A stretch of DNA of 64,000 nt from Streptococcus sp. k-402 (lineage in GTDB: Bacteria; Bacillota; Bacilli; Lactobacillales; Streptococcaceae). Made by a program: the position numbers and the translations under genes. The notes beneath the pieces are model-generated. The model had not been told where the DNA came from, made no database searches, and worked only from the letters and a program-made list of their open reading frames with translations. Below are positions 41,459 through 50,713 of this stretch, piece by piece. The number at the start of each line of letters is the position of its first letter. Positions within the stretch are counted from its first letter, which is position 1. The DNA lies in assembly GCF_013277515.1 (NCBI RefSeq), contig NZ_VMNB01000003.1:1-64000 (forward strand), given 5' to 3'.

Positions 41459-41602
41459 TTGAAAATATCGAAAAAGTATGGTAGAATAAAAATTGTCGTG
41501 TGAACGATAATACTCATTCTTGATGAATTGTGAAACAGTTGCCCTTGGGTCGTTTTGCGAGTTGAAGTCAAGGAGAGGAAAAAACAAAAAGGAGAAATAC
41601 TC
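41459..41602 (+). promoter_or_regulatory. Promoter and long leader of rpsB
   Basis: TTGAAA (41459-41464) and TAGAAT (41482-41487) with a 17-bp spacer predict a leader of about 110 nt. The leader has several short complementary stretches, and r-protein leaders often bind their own product. I did not recognise a named family here, so autoregulation by S2 is only a suggestion. Confidence 0.6.
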
Positions 41603-42382
41603 ATGGCAGTAATTTCAATGAAACAACTTCTTGAGGCTGGTGTACACTTTGGTCACCAAACTCGTCGCTGGAACCCTAAGATGGCTAAGTACATCTTTAC
41701 AGAGCGTAACGGAATCCACGTTATTGACTTGCAACAAACTGTAAAATACGCTGACCAAGCATACGACTTCATGCGTGATGCAGCAGCTAACGATGCAGTT
41801 GTATTGTTCGTTGGTACTAAGAAACAAGCAGCTGATGCAGTTGCTGAAGAAGCCGTACGTTCAGGTCAATACTTCATCAACCACCGTTGGTTGGGTGGAA
41901 CTCTTACAAACTGGGGAACAATCCAAAAACGTATCGCTCGTTTGAAAGAAATCAAACGTATGGAAGAAGATGGAACTTTCGAAGTTCTTCCTAAGAAAGA
42001 AGTTGCACTTCTGAACAAACAACGTGCACGTCTTGAAAAATTCTTGGGTGGTATCGAAGATATGCCTCGTATCCCAGATGTTATGTACGTAGTTGACCCA
42101 CATAAAGAGCAAATCGCTGTTAAAGAAGCTAACAAATTGGGAATTCCAGTTGTAGCGATGGTCGACACAAATACTGATCCAGATGATATCGATGTAATCA
42201 TCCCAGCTAACGATGACGCTATCCGCGCTGTTAAATTGATTACAGCTAAATTGGCTGATGCTATCATCGAAGGACGTCAAGGTGAGGATGCAGTAGCAGT
42301 TGAAGCAGAATTTGCAGCTTCAGAAACTCAAGCAGATTCAATTGAAGAAATCGTTGAAGTTGTAGAAGGCGACAACGCTTAA
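41603..42382 (+). CDS. rpsB: 30S ribosomal protein S2
   Basis: Small-subunit protein on the back of the 30S head-body junction. The 259 aa start [19 protein letters not shown] and carry the S2 signature [10 protein letters not shown] near 89-98, with an acidic C-terminal extension. The start at 41603 follows AAAGGAGA; reading further upstream gives a non-S2 N-terminus. Codon use is biased, as in highly expressed genes. Confidence 0.98.
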   Translation: MAVISMKQLLEAGVHFGHQTRRWNPKMAKYIFTERNGIHVIDLQQTVKYADQAYDFMRDAAANDAVVLFVGTKKQAADAVAEEAVRSGQYFINHRWLGGTLTNWGTIQKRIARLKEIKRMEEDGTFEVLPKKEVALLNKQRARLEKFLGGIEDMPRIPDVMYVVDPHKEQIAVKEANKLGIPVVAMVDTNTDPDDIDVIIPANDDAIRAVKLITAKLADAIIEGRQGEDAVAVEAEFAASETQADSIEEIVEVVEGDNA

Positions 42383-42404
42383 TTCATAATAAATAGTAAT
42401 TACC

Positions 42405-42440
42405 TAGGAGGGCGGGGCTTAGCCCGGCTCTCCTATTTTT
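42405..42440 (+). terminator. Strong hairpin terminator/attenuator between rpsB and tsf
   Basis: TAGGAGGGCGGGGC-ttag-CCCGGCTCTCCTA followed by TTTTT. The stem is long and GC-rich in an AT-rich genome. tsf needs partial read-through or its own promoter, so this probably sets the S2 to EF-Ts ratio. Confidence 0.85.
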
Positions 42441-42461
42441 AAAAAATATAGGAGAATCAAA

Positions 42462-43502
42462 ATGGCAGAAATTACAGCTAAACTTGTTAAAGAGTTGCGT
42501 GAAAAATCTGGTGCTGGTGTTATGGACGCTAAAAAAGCATTGGTTGAAGTGGAAGGCGATATCGAAAAAGCGATTGAATTGCTTCGCGAAAAAGGTATGG
42601 CAAAAGCAGCTAAGAAAGCTGACCGTGTTGCTGCAGAAGGTTTGACTGGTGTTTATGTTGACGGTAACATTGCAGCAGTTGTTGAAGTAAATGCTGAAAC
42701 TGACTTCGTTGCGAAAAACGCTCAATTTGTTGAGTTGGTAAACGCAACAGCTAAAGCAATCGTTGAAGGAAAACCAGCTAACAACGAAGAAGCTCTTGCT
42801 TTGACAATGCCTTCAGGTGAAACTCTTGAAGCTGCATACGTATCTGCAACAGCGACTATCGGAGAAAAAATCTCATTCCGTCGCTTTGCTTTGATTGAAA
42901 AAACAGATGCACAACACTTCGGAGCCTACCAACACAACGGTGGACGTATCGGTGTTATCTCTGTAATCGAAGGTGGAGACGAAGCACTTGCTAAACAAAT
43001 TTCAATGCACATCGCTGCTATGAAACCAACAGTTCTTTCATACAAAGAATTGGATGAGCAATTTGTTAAAGATGAGTTGGCACAATTGAACCACGTTATC
43101 GACCAAGATAACGAAAGCCGTGCAATGGTTAACAAACCAGCTCTTCCACACTTGAAATATGGATCAAAAGCACAATTGACTGATGAAGTGATCGCTCAAG
43201 CTGAAGCTGACATCAAAGCTGAATTGGCTGCAGAAGGCAAACCAGAAAAAATCTGGGACAAAATCATCCCAGGTAAAATGGATCGCTTCATGCTTGACAA
43301 TACTAAAGTTGACCAAGCTTACACACTTCTTGCACAAGTTTATATCATGGATGACAGCAAGACAGTTGAAGCATACCTTGAGTCAGTTAACGCTTCAGTA
43401 GTTGAGTTCGCTCGCTTTGAAGTTGGTGAAGGTATCGAAAAAGCTGCAAACGACTTTGAAGCTGAAGTTGCGGCTACAATGGCAGCAGCCTTGAATAACT
43501 AA
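42462..43502 (+). CDS. tsf: Translation elongation factor Ts
   Basis: Guanine-nucleotide exchange factor for EF-Tu. The 346 aa have the N-terminal UBA-like domain ([20 protein letters not shown]), the TDFV motif near 80, and the longer core found in streptococci. GGAG lies upstream of the ATG. It is followed by its own terminator. Confidence 0.98.
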   Translation: MAEITAKLVKELREKSGAGVMDAKKALVEVEGDIEKAIELLREKGMAKAAKKADRVAAEGLTGVYVDGNIAAVVEVNAETDFVAKNAQFVELVNATAKAIVEGKPANNEEALALTMPSGETLEAAYVSATATIGEKISFRRFALIEKTDAQHFGAYQHNGGRIGVISVIEGGDEALAKQISMHIAAMKPTVLSYKELDEQFVKDELAQLNHVIDQDNESRAMVNKPALPHLKYGSKAQLTDEVIAQAEADIKAELAAEGKPEKIWDKIIPGKMDRFMLDNTKVDQAYTLLAQVYIMDDSKTVEAYLESVNASVVEFARFEVGEGIEKAANDFEAEVAATMAAALNN

Positions 43503-43506
43503 TTAT

Positions 43507-43537
43507 AGAAAGGAAGTAAATTTGCTTCCTTTTTTCT
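43507..43537 (+). terminator. Terminator after tsf
   Basis: GAAAGGAAG-taaatttg-CTTCCTTTTTTC. Confidence 0.85.
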
Positions 43538-43582
43538 ATGCAGTCGATCCTTATAGGGAGAGCTTCCTATTTTCAAGGTAAA

Positions 43583-43607
43583 AATAAAAAGCCCTATAAT
43601 AAGGGCC
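43583..43607 (-). terminator. Terminator after cysK
   Basis: On the minus strand, GGCCCT-tattat-AGGGC followed by TTTTTA. Confidence 0.8.
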
Positions 43608-43623
43608 AATTGTATTTAGGAGA

Positions 43624-44550
43624 CTAAACTTCAAATTCATAGAGTGCTGTAGAGAGATAACGTTCACCGTTATCTGGTGCTAGAGCAAGGACTTTTTTAC
43701 CTGTACCTAATTTTTTGGCAATCTCGATGGCTCCGTAGATAGCTGCAGCTGAGGAAATCCCTACAAGGAAGCCTTCTTTTCCACCAATTTCACGTCCGAG
43801 TGCAAGAGCATCATCTGATGTTACACGAACGATACCATCATAGGCTTTAGTATCAAGTGTATCAGGAATAAATCCAGCTGAGATACCTTGAATTTTGTGA
43901 GGACCAGGTTTTTCACCAGATAGAATAGCAGATTCATCAGCTTCCACTGCATAAACTTGAATGTTTGAATTTGCTGATTTGAGTGCATGAGAAACACCAG
44001 AAATCGTTCCACCGGTACCCACTCCAGCAACAAAGGCATCTAGTCCATCTTTACCGAAAGCAGCTAGTATTTCAGCTCCTGTTGTTCTTTCGTGTACTTC
44101 TGGATTAGCTGGATTGTCAAATTGAAGAGGAAGGAAGCCATCACGTTCAGCAGCGATTTCTTGAGCCTTAGCAATAGCACCCTTCATTCCTTCGCTACCA
44201 GGCGTAAGGACGAGTTCAGCACCATAGGCTTGGATAATCTTACGGCGTTCTACACTCATAGTTTCAGGCATAACGATGACAACTTTATACCCTTTAGCAG
44301 CCCCTACCCATGAAAGTCCAATACCAGTGTTTCCACTTGTTGCTTCAACAATAGTAGAACCAGGTTTCAGAATACCATCTTGTTCAGCTTTTTCAATCAT
44401 GCTAAGGGCAATACGGTCTTTTACAGATGAACCAGGATTAAATGCTTCAAGTTTTACATAGACATCTGCAGCACCTTCTGGCACAATGTTGTTGAGTCTA
44501 ACAATCGGTGTTTGACCGACTAGTTCAGTAATGTTGTTATAAATAGACAT
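43624..44550 (-). CDS. cysK: Cysteine synthase (O-acetylserine sulfhydrylase)
   Basis: PLP enzyme that makes cysteine from O-acetylserine and sulfide. The 308 aa show the PLP-lysine motif NPGSSVKDR (about 35-43), the substrate loop [10 protein letters not shown] near 68-77 and the phosphate loop GVGTGGT near 176-182. The gene runs against the flow of replication, with a promoter TTTACA-17 bp-TATACT upstream on the minus strand. It is sometimes named cysM in pneumococcal annotations. Confidence 0.96.
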   Translation of the reverse strand: MSIYNNITELVGQTPIVRLNNIVPEGAADVYVKLEAFNPGSSVKDRIALSMIEKAEQDGILKPGSTIVEATSGNTGIGLSWVGAAKGYKVVIVMPETMSVERRKIIQAYGAELVLTPGSEGMKGAIAKAQEIAAERDGFLPLQFDNPANPEVHERTTGAEILAAFGKDGLDAFVAGVGTGGTISGVSHALKSANSNIQVYAVEADESAILSGEKPGPHKIQGISAGFIPDTLDTKAYDGIVRVTSDDALALGREIGGKEGFLVGISSAAAIYGAIEIAKKLGTGKKVLALAPDNGERYLSTALYEFEV

Positions 44551-44614
44551 ATGAATACCTCTTTGTATAAGATATTTCTAGTATAACGCTATCTATACCA
44601 TTTGTAAAATATAG

Positions 44615-44643
44615 AAATCCTATCGAAGTGATAGGATTTTTTT
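44615..44643. terminator. Bidirectional hairpin upstream of cysK
   Basis: AAATCCTATC-gaagt-GATAGGATTT with T-runs on the plus side. It lies just after the decayed fragment at 44646-44826 and just before the cysK promoter. Confidence 0.65.
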
Positions 44644-44645
44644 AT

Positions 44646-44826
44646 ATCACAGGTCTAAGCCATTAATTTTTAAGCGATTGTGATAGGCTAATTCTAGTAA
44701 ATAGGTGTAAAGGAGAACGATATCAGGTTTCGTTTGAATTGCTTCATTTTCTAGTATATTTTGGTACGCATCTTTTTATTTTGCTAATTAAAGTAGCGGT
44801 GGAAATATCAGTGAAACACTGTATTA
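44646..44826 (-). pseudogene. Decayed coding fragment downstream of yigZ
   Basis: On the minus strand one frame reads KDAYQNILENEAIQTKPDIV, then LLYTYLLELAYHNRLKINGLDL, then a stop, with no start codon; upstream, the other frame reads TDISTATLISKIK, and the two join across the A-rich stretch AAAATAAAAAG. This looks like one gene broken by a frameshift and missing its 5' end. The first part has a loose helix-turn-helix look. I do not recognise the family. The 284-bp spacer otherwise holds only the cysK promoter and a hairpin. Confidence 0.5.
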
Positions 44827-44834
44827 TCTATTGT

Positions 44835-45470
44835 TTACACTAGGTTTACAGGAACCTCAACTTCGCGTAAACCTTGATCAGTTAAAGTGACTTTTCCATT
44901 AAAAAATTCTACCAGTGCAGCTTTAATAGTTTCTTTTTCTTCTTTATCAACATAAATCATCGTATCGACTTGATCTGTAAAGTTTGTATCCAGCTCCATG
45001 AGATTATGTTCTTTAAGAAAGTTACTGTACTCTTGGTACTGAGCATAAGACATTTGAATAGCAATGCCCGCCTGTTCCTTTATTTCAATGATGCCAATTT
45101 CTTTGACAGCTAAGGCGACACTGCCGGCGTAAGCACGAATTAGTCTTCCAGCGCCTAGTTTAATACCACCAAAGTAGCGTGTCACAACCACACAGACATT
45201 GGTGAGATTGTGATTTTCTAGTACCCCAAGCATGGGAACACCAGCAGTACCACTAGGCTCACCATCATCACTTGTACGTTTAATTTCACTACGTTCTCCA
45301 ATAATAAAGGCAGAGCAGTTATGCGTAGCTTTGTAGTGTTCTTTTTTGATGGCAGTAATGAAGTTACGAGCTTCTTCCTCACTATAAACACGCTTGGCAT
45401 GACAGATAAAGCGGGATTTTTTGATTTCTTCTTGGACTTGACCGTCCTCTTTAATTGTTCTAAATTCCAT
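44835..45470 (-). CDS. YigZ/IMPACT family protein
   Basis: A 211-aa member of the YigZ (UPF0029) family related to eukaryotic IMPACT. The conserved core DDGEPSGTAGVPML (about 74-87) and RYFGGIKLGAGRLIRAY (about 103-119) are present, followed by a ferredoxin-like C-terminal domain (DUF1949). Nucleic-acid binding is suspected; the exact role is unknown. It lies head to head with comFA, across a 56-bp spacer containing the combox, the same order as in pneumococcus. Confidence 0.9.
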   Translation of the reverse strand: MEFRTIKEDGQVQEEIKKSRFICHAKRVYSEEEARNFITAIKKEHYKATHNCSAFIIGERSEIKRTSDDGEPSGTAGVPMLGVLENHNLTNVCVVVTRYFGGIKLGAGRLIRAYAGSVALAVKEIGIIEIKEQAGIAIQMSYAQYQEYSNFLKEHNLMELDTNFTDQVDTMIYVDKEEKETIKAALVEFFNGKVTLTDQGLREVEVPVNLV

Positions 45471-45511
45471 GATTTAATTGTACTAAAAAATCATCTAAAG
45501 CGCTAGATTTT

Positions 45512-45519
45512 TACGAATA
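45512..45519 (+). promoter_or_regulatory. ComX combox (CIN box) of comFA
   Basis: TACGAATA is the perfect ComX recognition octamer, preceded by a T-rich stretch GATTTTT. Only 7 bp separate it from the comFA ATG at 45527. Confidence 0.92.
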
Positions 45520-45526
45520 AAGAAGT

Positions 45527-46825
45527 ATGAAAGTAAATCCAAATTATCTCGGTCGTTTGTTTACGGAGAATGAATTAACTGAAGAAGAACGTCAGTTGGC
45601 AGAGAAACTTCCAGCAATGAGAAAGGAGAAAGGGAAACTTTTCTGTCAACGTTGTAATAGTACCATTCTAGAAGAATGGTATTTACCTATCGGTACTTAC
45701 TATTGTAGGGAGTGTTTACTGATGAAGCGAGTCAGGAGTGATCAAGCTTTATACTATTTTCCGCAGGAGGATTTTCCGAAGCAAGATGTTCTCAAATGGC
45801 GCGGCCAATTAACTCCTTTTCAAGAGAAGGTGTCAGAGGGACTACTTCAAGCAGTAGACAAGCAAAAGCCAACCTTAGTTCATGCGGTAACAGGAGCTGG
45901 AAAGACAGAAATGATTTATCAAGTAGTGGCTAAAGTGATTAATGGAGGTGGTGCAGTGTGTTTGGCTAGTCCTCGCATAGATGTTTGTTTGGAGCTGTAT
46001 AAGCGCCTGCAAGATGATTTTGCTTGCGGAATAGCTTTGCTACATGGAGAATCGGAACCTTATTTTCGAACACCACTAGTTGTTGCGACGACCCATCAGT
46101 TATTGAAGTTTTATCAAGCTTTTGATTTGCTGATAGTGGATGAAGTAGATGCTTTTCCTTATGTTGATAATCCCACGCTTTACCACGCTGTCAAGAATAG
46201 TGTAAAGGAGAATGGATTGAGAATCTTTTTAACAGCGACTTCGACTGATGAGTTAGATAAAAAGGTCCGTTTAGGAGAACTAAAAAGACTGAGTTTACCG
46301 AGACGGTTTCATGGAAATCCGTTGATTATTCCAAAACCAATTTGGTTATCGGATTTTAATCGCTACTTAGATAAGAAGTGTTTGTTACCAAAGTTAAAGT
46401 CCTATATTGATAAGCAGAGAAAGACAGGTTATCCGTTACTCATTTTTGCATCAGAAATTAAGAAAGGGGAGCAGTTAAAAGAAATCTTACAGGAGAAATT
46501 TCCAAATGAGAAAATTGGCTTTGTATCTTCTGTAACAGAGGATCGATTAGAGCAGGTGCAAGCATTTCGAGATGGAGAACTGACAATACTTATCAGTACG
46601 ACTATATTGGAGCGTGGAGTTACCTTTCCTTGCGTGGATGTTTTCGTAGTAGAGGCCAACCATCGTCTGTTTACCAAATCTAGTTTGATTCAGATTGGTG
46701 GACGAGTTGGACGAAGTATGGATAGACCGACAGGAGATTTATTTTTCTTCCATGACGGGTTAAATACTTCAATCAAGAAGGCAATTAAGGAAATTCAGCA
46801 GATGAATAAGGAGGCGGGGCTGTGA
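45527..46825 (+). CDS. comFA: Competence DNA-uptake helicase ComFA
   Basis: DEAD-box-like ATPase that helps pull single-stranded DNA through ComEC. The 432 aa have a four-cysteine zinc site (FCQRC at about 40-44 and YYCREC at about 62-67), Walker A TGAGKTE (about 121-127), Walker B DEVD, motif III TATS and motif VI QIGGRVGR. It is transcribed by ComX-RNA polymerase and overlaps comFC by 4 bp. The annotated start matches the pneumococcal protein I remember, yet it lies immediately after the promoter box. Confidence 0.96.
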   Translation: MKVNPNYLGRLFTENELTEEERQLAEKLPAMRKEKGKLFCQRCNSTILEEWYLPIGTYYCRECLLMKRVRSDQALYYFPQEDFPKQDVLKWRGQLTPFQEKVSEGLLQAVDKQKPTLVHAVTGAGKTEMIYQVVAKVINGGGAVCLASPRIDVCLELYKRLQDDFACGIALLHGESEPYFRTPLVVATTHQLLKFYQAFDLLIVDEVDAFPYVDNPTLYHAVKNSVKENGLRIFLTATSTDELDKKVRLGELKRLSLPRRFHGNPLIIPKPIWLSDFNRYLDKKCLLPKLKSYIDKQRKTGYPLLIFASEIKKGEQLKEILQEKFPNEKIGFVSSVTEDRLEQVQAFRDGELTILISTTILERGVTFPCVDVFVVEANHRLFTKSSLIQIGGRVGRSMDRPTGDLFFFHDGLNTSIKKAIKEIQQMNKEAGL

Positions 46826-47484
46826 AGTGCTTATTGTGTGGGGAGACTATGAAGGCTGTTTTAACTTTTATTAGTCTCTTACTTCTGAGGAATGATGTCT
46901 CCTGTCTTTGTTTAGATTGTGATTCTACTTTTGAGAGAATTGGAGAAGAGTACTGTCCAAACTGTATGAAAACAGGATTGTCAACAAAGTGTCAAGATTG
47001 TCAATTTTGGTGTAAAGAAGGAGTTGAAGTCAGTCATAGAGCGATTTTTACTTACAATCAAGCTATGAAGGATTTTTTCAGTCGGTATAAGTTTGATGGA
47101 GACTTCCTTTTAAGAAAAGTGTTTGTTTCATTTTTAAGTGAGGAGTTAAAAAAGTACAAAGAGTATCAATTTGTAGTTATTCCATTAAGTAAGGAGAGAT
47201 ATGCTAACAGAGGATTTAATCAGGTTGAAGGATTGGTAGATGCAGCAGGCTTTGCGTATCTGGATTTATTAGAAAAGAGAGAAGAGCGAGCTAGTTCTTC
47301 TAAAAGTCGCTCAGAGCGTTTGGAGACAGAATTTCCTTTCTTTATTAAAAGTGGAGTCCGCATTCCTAAGAAAATCCTACTTATAGATGATATTTATACT
47401 ACAGGAACAACTATAAATCGTGTGAAGAAACTGCTGGAAGAAGCTGGTGCTGAGGATGTAAAAACATTTTCCCTTGTAAGATGA
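46822..47484 (+). CDS. comFC: Competence protein ComFC
   Basis: A 220-aa phosphoribosyltransferase-like protein required for transformation. It has an N-terminal cysteine-rich zinc region (CLLCGE, CLDCD, CPNCM, CQDC) and the C-terminal PRTase motif ILLIDDIYTTGTT (about 190-202). It starts with GTG, and GTGA overlaps the comFA stop codon. Its binding to ComFA is known from pneumococcus. Confidence 0.95.
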   Translation: MKCLLCGETMKAVLTFISLLLLRNDVSCLCLDCDSTFERIGEEYCPNCMKTGLSTKCQDCQFWCKEGVEVSHRAIFTYNQAMKDFFSRYKFDGDFLLRKVFVSFLSEELKKYKEYQFVVIPLSKERYANRGFNQVEGLVDAAGFAYLDLLEKREERASSSKSRSERLETEFPFFIKSGVRIPKKILLIDDIYTTGTTINRVKKLLEEAGAEDVKTFSLVR

Positions 47485-47493
47485 GGAAAAAAT

Positions 47494-47522
47494 TTGCAAA
47501 AATAGAATGAAAGCGTTATAAT
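47494..47522 (+). promoter_or_regulatory. Promoter of hpf with an overlapping cre-like site
   Basis: TTGCAA (47494-47499) and TATAAT (47517-47522), 17-bp spacer. TGAAAGCGTTATAA (47508-47521) matches the CcpA cre consensus TGNAANCGNWNNCW except at the C near its end and overlaps the -10. Confidence 0.7.
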
Positions 47523-47563
47523 AAAATCATAAAAACAAAAATGTTTAGAAAGAAGGTACTCAT

Positions 47564-48112
47564 ATGATTAAATATAGTATCCGTGGTGAAAACCTAGAAG
47601 TAACAGAAGCAATTCGTGATTATGTAGTTTCTAAACTCGAAAAGATCGAAAAGTACTTCCAGCCAGAACAAGAGTTGGATGCCCGAATTAACTTAAAAGT
47701 TTATCGTGAAAAAACGGCTAAAGTGGAAGTAACGATTCCGCTTGGATCTATTACTCTCCGCGCAGAAGATGTGTCTCAAGATATGTATGGTTCAATTGAC
47801 CTTGTAACTGATAAAATTGAACGTCAGATTCGTAAAAACAAAACAAAAATTGAGCGTAAAAATAAAAATAAGGTAGCAACTAGTCAATTATTTACAGATG
47901 CTTTGGTGGAAGATTCAAATGTTGTCCAGTCTAAAGTTGTTCGTTCAAAACAAATTGATTTAAAACCAATGGATTTGGAAGAAGCTATTCTACAAATGGA
48001 TTTGTTAGGACATGATTTCTTTATCTATGTGGATGTTGAAGATCAAACAACCAATGTGATTTATCGTCGTGAAGATGGTGAAATTGGTCTGTTAGAAGTT
48101 AAAGAATCTTAA
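47564..48112 (+). CDS. hpf: Long-form ribosome hibernation promoting factor
   Basis: A 182-aa protein that dimerises 70S ribosomes into inactive 100S particles in slow growth. The N-terminal S30AE domain (MIKYSIRGENLEVTEAIRDY to about residue 100) and the C-terminal dimerisation domain (VVRSKQIDLKPMDLEEAI to DGEIGLLEV) are both present. It has its own promoter after comFC. Older names are yfiA and raiA. Confidence 0.95.
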   Translation: MIKYSIRGENLEVTEAIRDYVVSKLEKIEKYFQPEQELDARINLKVYREKTAKVEVTIPLGSITLRAEDVSQDMYGSIDLVTDKIERQIRKNKTKIERKNKNKVATSQLFTDALVEDSNVVQSKVVRSKQIDLKPMDLEEAILQMDLLGHDFFIYVDVEDQTTNVIYRREDGEIGLLEVKES

Positions 48113-48127
48113 TTTCAATATGTGTAA

Positions 48128-48160
48128 AGGTAGGTTTGCTGAATTGTAAACCTCCTTTTT
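48128..48160 (+). terminator. Terminator after hpf
   Basis: TAGGTTT-gctgaattgt-AAACCTCC followed by TTTTT. Confidence 0.75.
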
Positions 48161-48222
48161 CTTATAATTGATAGAATTACTGATTACACTTTTAAAAAGT
48201 CGCTTTTTGAGGGGTATTATGG

Positions 48223-48228
48223 TATAAT
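48223..48228 (+). promoter_or_regulatory. -10 element before the gdpP-like gene
   Basis: TATAAT, overlapping an apparent in-frame ATG at 48227. The overlap shows that translation must begin downstream, at 48248. Confidence 0.7.
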
Positions 48229-48247
48229 GGGTGCCAAGAGGTTTGGA

Positions 48248-50221
48248 ATGAAAAAATTTTATGTAAGTCCATTCTTTCCTATTCTAGTAGGATTGATTGC
48301 GTTTGGAGTCTTATCCACTTTCATTATTTTTGTTAATAATAATCTGTTGACGGTTTTCATTTTGTTTCTTTTTGTAGGAGGCTATGTTTTTTTATTTAAG
48401 AAACTGAGAGTGCATTATACAAGGAGTGATGTAGAACAGATACAGTATGTAAACCACCAAGCGGAAGAAAGTTTGACATCTCTATTGGAACAGATGCCTG
48501 TAGGTGTTATGAAATTGAATTTATCTTCTGGAGAGGTTGAGTGGTTTAATCCCTATGCCGAATTGATTTTGACCAAGGAAGATGGCGATTTTGATTTGGA
48601 AGCTGTTCAAACGATTATCAAGGCTTCAGTAGGAAATCCGTCTACTTATGCCAAGCTGGGTGAGAAGCGTTATGCTGTTCATATGGATGCTTCTTCCGGT
48701 GTTTTGTATTTTGTAGATGTATCCAGGGAACAAGCCATAACAGATGAATTAGTAACGAGTCGACCAGTGATTGGAGTTGTGTCTGTGGATAATTATGATG
48801 ATTTGGAGGATGCAACTTCTGAGTCAGATATTAGTCAAATCAATAGTTTTGTAGCTAATTTTATATCAGAGTTTTCAGAAAAATACATGATGTTTTCTCG
48901 TCGGGTAAGTATGGATCGATTTTATCTATTTACTGACTACACGGTGCTTGAGGGCTTGATGAATGATAAATTTTCTGTTATTGATGCTTTCAGAGAAGAG
49001 TCGAAACAAAGACAGTTGCCCTTGACCTTAAGCATGGGATTTTCTTATGGCGATGGAAATCATGATGAAATAGGGAAAGTTGCTTTGCTCAACTTGAACT
49101 TGGCTGAAGTACGTGGTGGCGACCAGGTGGTTGTCAAGGAGAATGATGAAACGAAAAATCCAGTCTACTTTGGCGGTGGGTCGGCTGCGTCCATCAAGCG
49201 CACTCGTACCCGTACTCGATCAATGATGACAGCCATATCTGATAAGATTCGTAGTGTGGATCAAGTGTTTGTAGTTGGGCATAGAAATTTAGATATGGAT
49301 GCTTTGGGCTCTGCTGTAGGTATGCAGTTGTTCGCCAGCAATGTGATTGAAAATAGCTATGCTCTTTATGATGAAGAACAAATGTCTCCAGATATTGAAC
49401 GAGCTGTTTCATTTTTAGAAAAAGAAGGAGTTACGAAGTTGTTGTCTGTTAAGGATGCAATGGGGATGGTGACCAATCGTTCTTTGTTGATTCTTGTAGA
49501 CCATTCAAAGACAGCCTTAACATTATCAAAAGAATTTTATGATTTATTTACCCAAACCATCGTCATTGACCACCATAGAAGGGATCAGGATTTCCCAGAC
49601 AATGCAGTTATTACTTATATCGAAAGTGGTGCAAGCAGTGCCAGCGAGTTGGTAACAGAATTGATTCAGTTCCAGAATTCTAAGAAAAATCGTTTGAGTC
49701 GTATGCAAGCAAGTGTCTTAATGGCTGGTATGATGTTGGATACTAAAAATTTCACCTCGCGAGTTACCAGTCGGACATTTGATGTTGCTAGCTATCTCAG
49801 AACGCGCGGAAGCGATAGTATTGCTATCCAGGAAATCGCTGCGACAGATTTTGAAGAATATCGTGAGGTCAATGAACTGATTTTACAGGGGCGTAAATTA
49901 GGTTCAGATGTACTAATAGCAGAGGCTAAGGACACGAAATGCTATGATACAGTTGTTATTAGTAAGGCAGCAGATGCCATGTTAGCTATGTCAGGTATTG
50001 AAGCGAGTTTTGTTCTTGCGAAAAATACACAAGGCTTTATATCCATCTCAGCTCGGAGTCGTAGTAAACTGAATGTGCAACGGATTATGGAAGAGTTAGG
50101 CGGTGGAGGTCACTTTAATTTGGCAGCAGCTCAAATTAAAGATTTAACCTTGTCAGAAGCAGGTGAAAAACTGACAGAAATTGTATTAAATGAAATAAAG
50201 GAAAAGGAGAAAGAAGAATGA
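48248..50221 (+). CDS. pde1: Cyclic-di-AMP phosphodiesterase, GdpP type (Pde1)
   Basis: A 657-aa membrane enzyme that hydrolyses c-di-AMP to pApA. It has two N-terminal membrane helices (about 7-55), a degenerate PAS domain, a degenerate GGDEF domain (about 170-300), and a C-terminal DHH-DHHA1 module with [13 protein letters not shown] (about 343-355) and DHHRRDQDF (about 446-454) and the late [12 protein letters not shown]. The start is taken at 48248 because the -10 box covers the upstream ATG. It overlaps rplI by 4 bp, as in Bacillus and pneumococcus. Confidence 0.96.
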   Translation: MKKFYVSPFFPILVGLIAFGVLSTFIIFVNNNLLTVFILFLFVGGYVFLFKKLRVHYTRSDVEQIQYVNHQAEESLTSLLEQMPVGVMKLNLSSGEVEWFNPYAELILTKEDGDFDLEAVQTIIKASVGNPSTYAKLGEKRYAVHMDASSGVLYFVDVSREQAITDELVTSRPVIGVVSVDNYDDLEDATSESDISQINSFVANFISEFSEKYMMFSRRVSMDRFYLFTDYTVLEGLMNDKFSVIDAFREESKQRQLPLTLSMGFSYGDGNHDEIGKVALLNLNLAEVRGGDQVVVKENDETKNPVYFGGGSAASIKRTRTRTRSMMTAISDKIRSVDQVFVVGHRNLDMDALGSAVGMQLFASNVIENSYALYDEEQMSPDIERAVSFLEKEGVTKLLSVKDAMGMVTNRSLLILVDHSKTALTLSKEFYDLFTQTIVIDHHRRDQDFPDNAVITYIESGASSASELVTELIQFQNSKKNRLSRMQASVLMAGMMLDTKNFTSRVTSRTFDVASYLRTRGSDSIAIQEIAATDFEEYREVNELILQGRKLGSDVLIAEAKDTKCYDTVVISKAADAMLAMSGIEASFVLAKNTQGFISISARSRSKLNVQRIMEELGGGGHFNLAAAQIKDLTLSEAGEKLTEIVLNEIKEKEKEE

Positions 50222-50670
50222 AAGTAATCTTTTTAGCAGATGTTAAAGGAAAAGGTAAAAAAGGCGAAATTAAGGAAGTACCAACAGGGTATGCGCAAAA
50301 CTTTCTTATCAAAAAGAACCTAGCCAAAGAAGCGACTGCTCAAGCTGTAGGTGAACTTCGTGGTAAACAAAAATCCGAAGAGAAAGCTCACGCTGAGATG
50401 ATTGCAGAAGCAAAAGCAATTAAAGCCCAACTTGAAGCAGAAGAAACGGTTGTAGAATTTGTTGAAAAAGTTGGTCCAGATGGCCGTACCTTTGGTTCTA
50501 TTACCAATAAGAAGATTGCAGAAGAATTGCAAAAGCAATTTGGAATTAAGATTGATAAACGTCATATCCAAGTACAAGCTCCGATTCGAGCAGTTGGTTT
50601 GATTGATGTGCCAGTGAAAATCTATCAAGATATCACAAGTGTAATCAATCTTCGTGTGAAAGAAGGATAA
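50218..50670 (+). CDS. rplI: 50S ribosomal protein L9
   Basis: A 150-aa large-subunit protein that starts [17 protein letters not shown] and has the N-terminal domain, the long connecting helix and the C-terminal rRNA-binding domain. It is coupled to the phosphodiesterase gene by a 4-bp overlap. Confidence 0.98.
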   Translation: MKVIFLADVKGKGKKGEIKEVPTGYAQNFLIKKNLAKEATAQAVGELRGKQKSEEKAHAEMIAEAKAIKAQLEAEETVVEFVEKVGPDGRTFGSITNKKIAEELQKQFGIKIDKRHIQVQAPIRAVGLIDVPVKIYQDITSVINLRVKEG

Positions 50671-50713
50671 ATTTACACCTTCTTGACAAGATTGTAAAAG
50701 GAAGGGAAGTCTG

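Noticed and set aside
41861-42280. Two long minus-strand frames opposite rpsB
   Set aside because: Caused by the strong codon bias of rpsB; no ribosome-binding site and nonsense-like composition.
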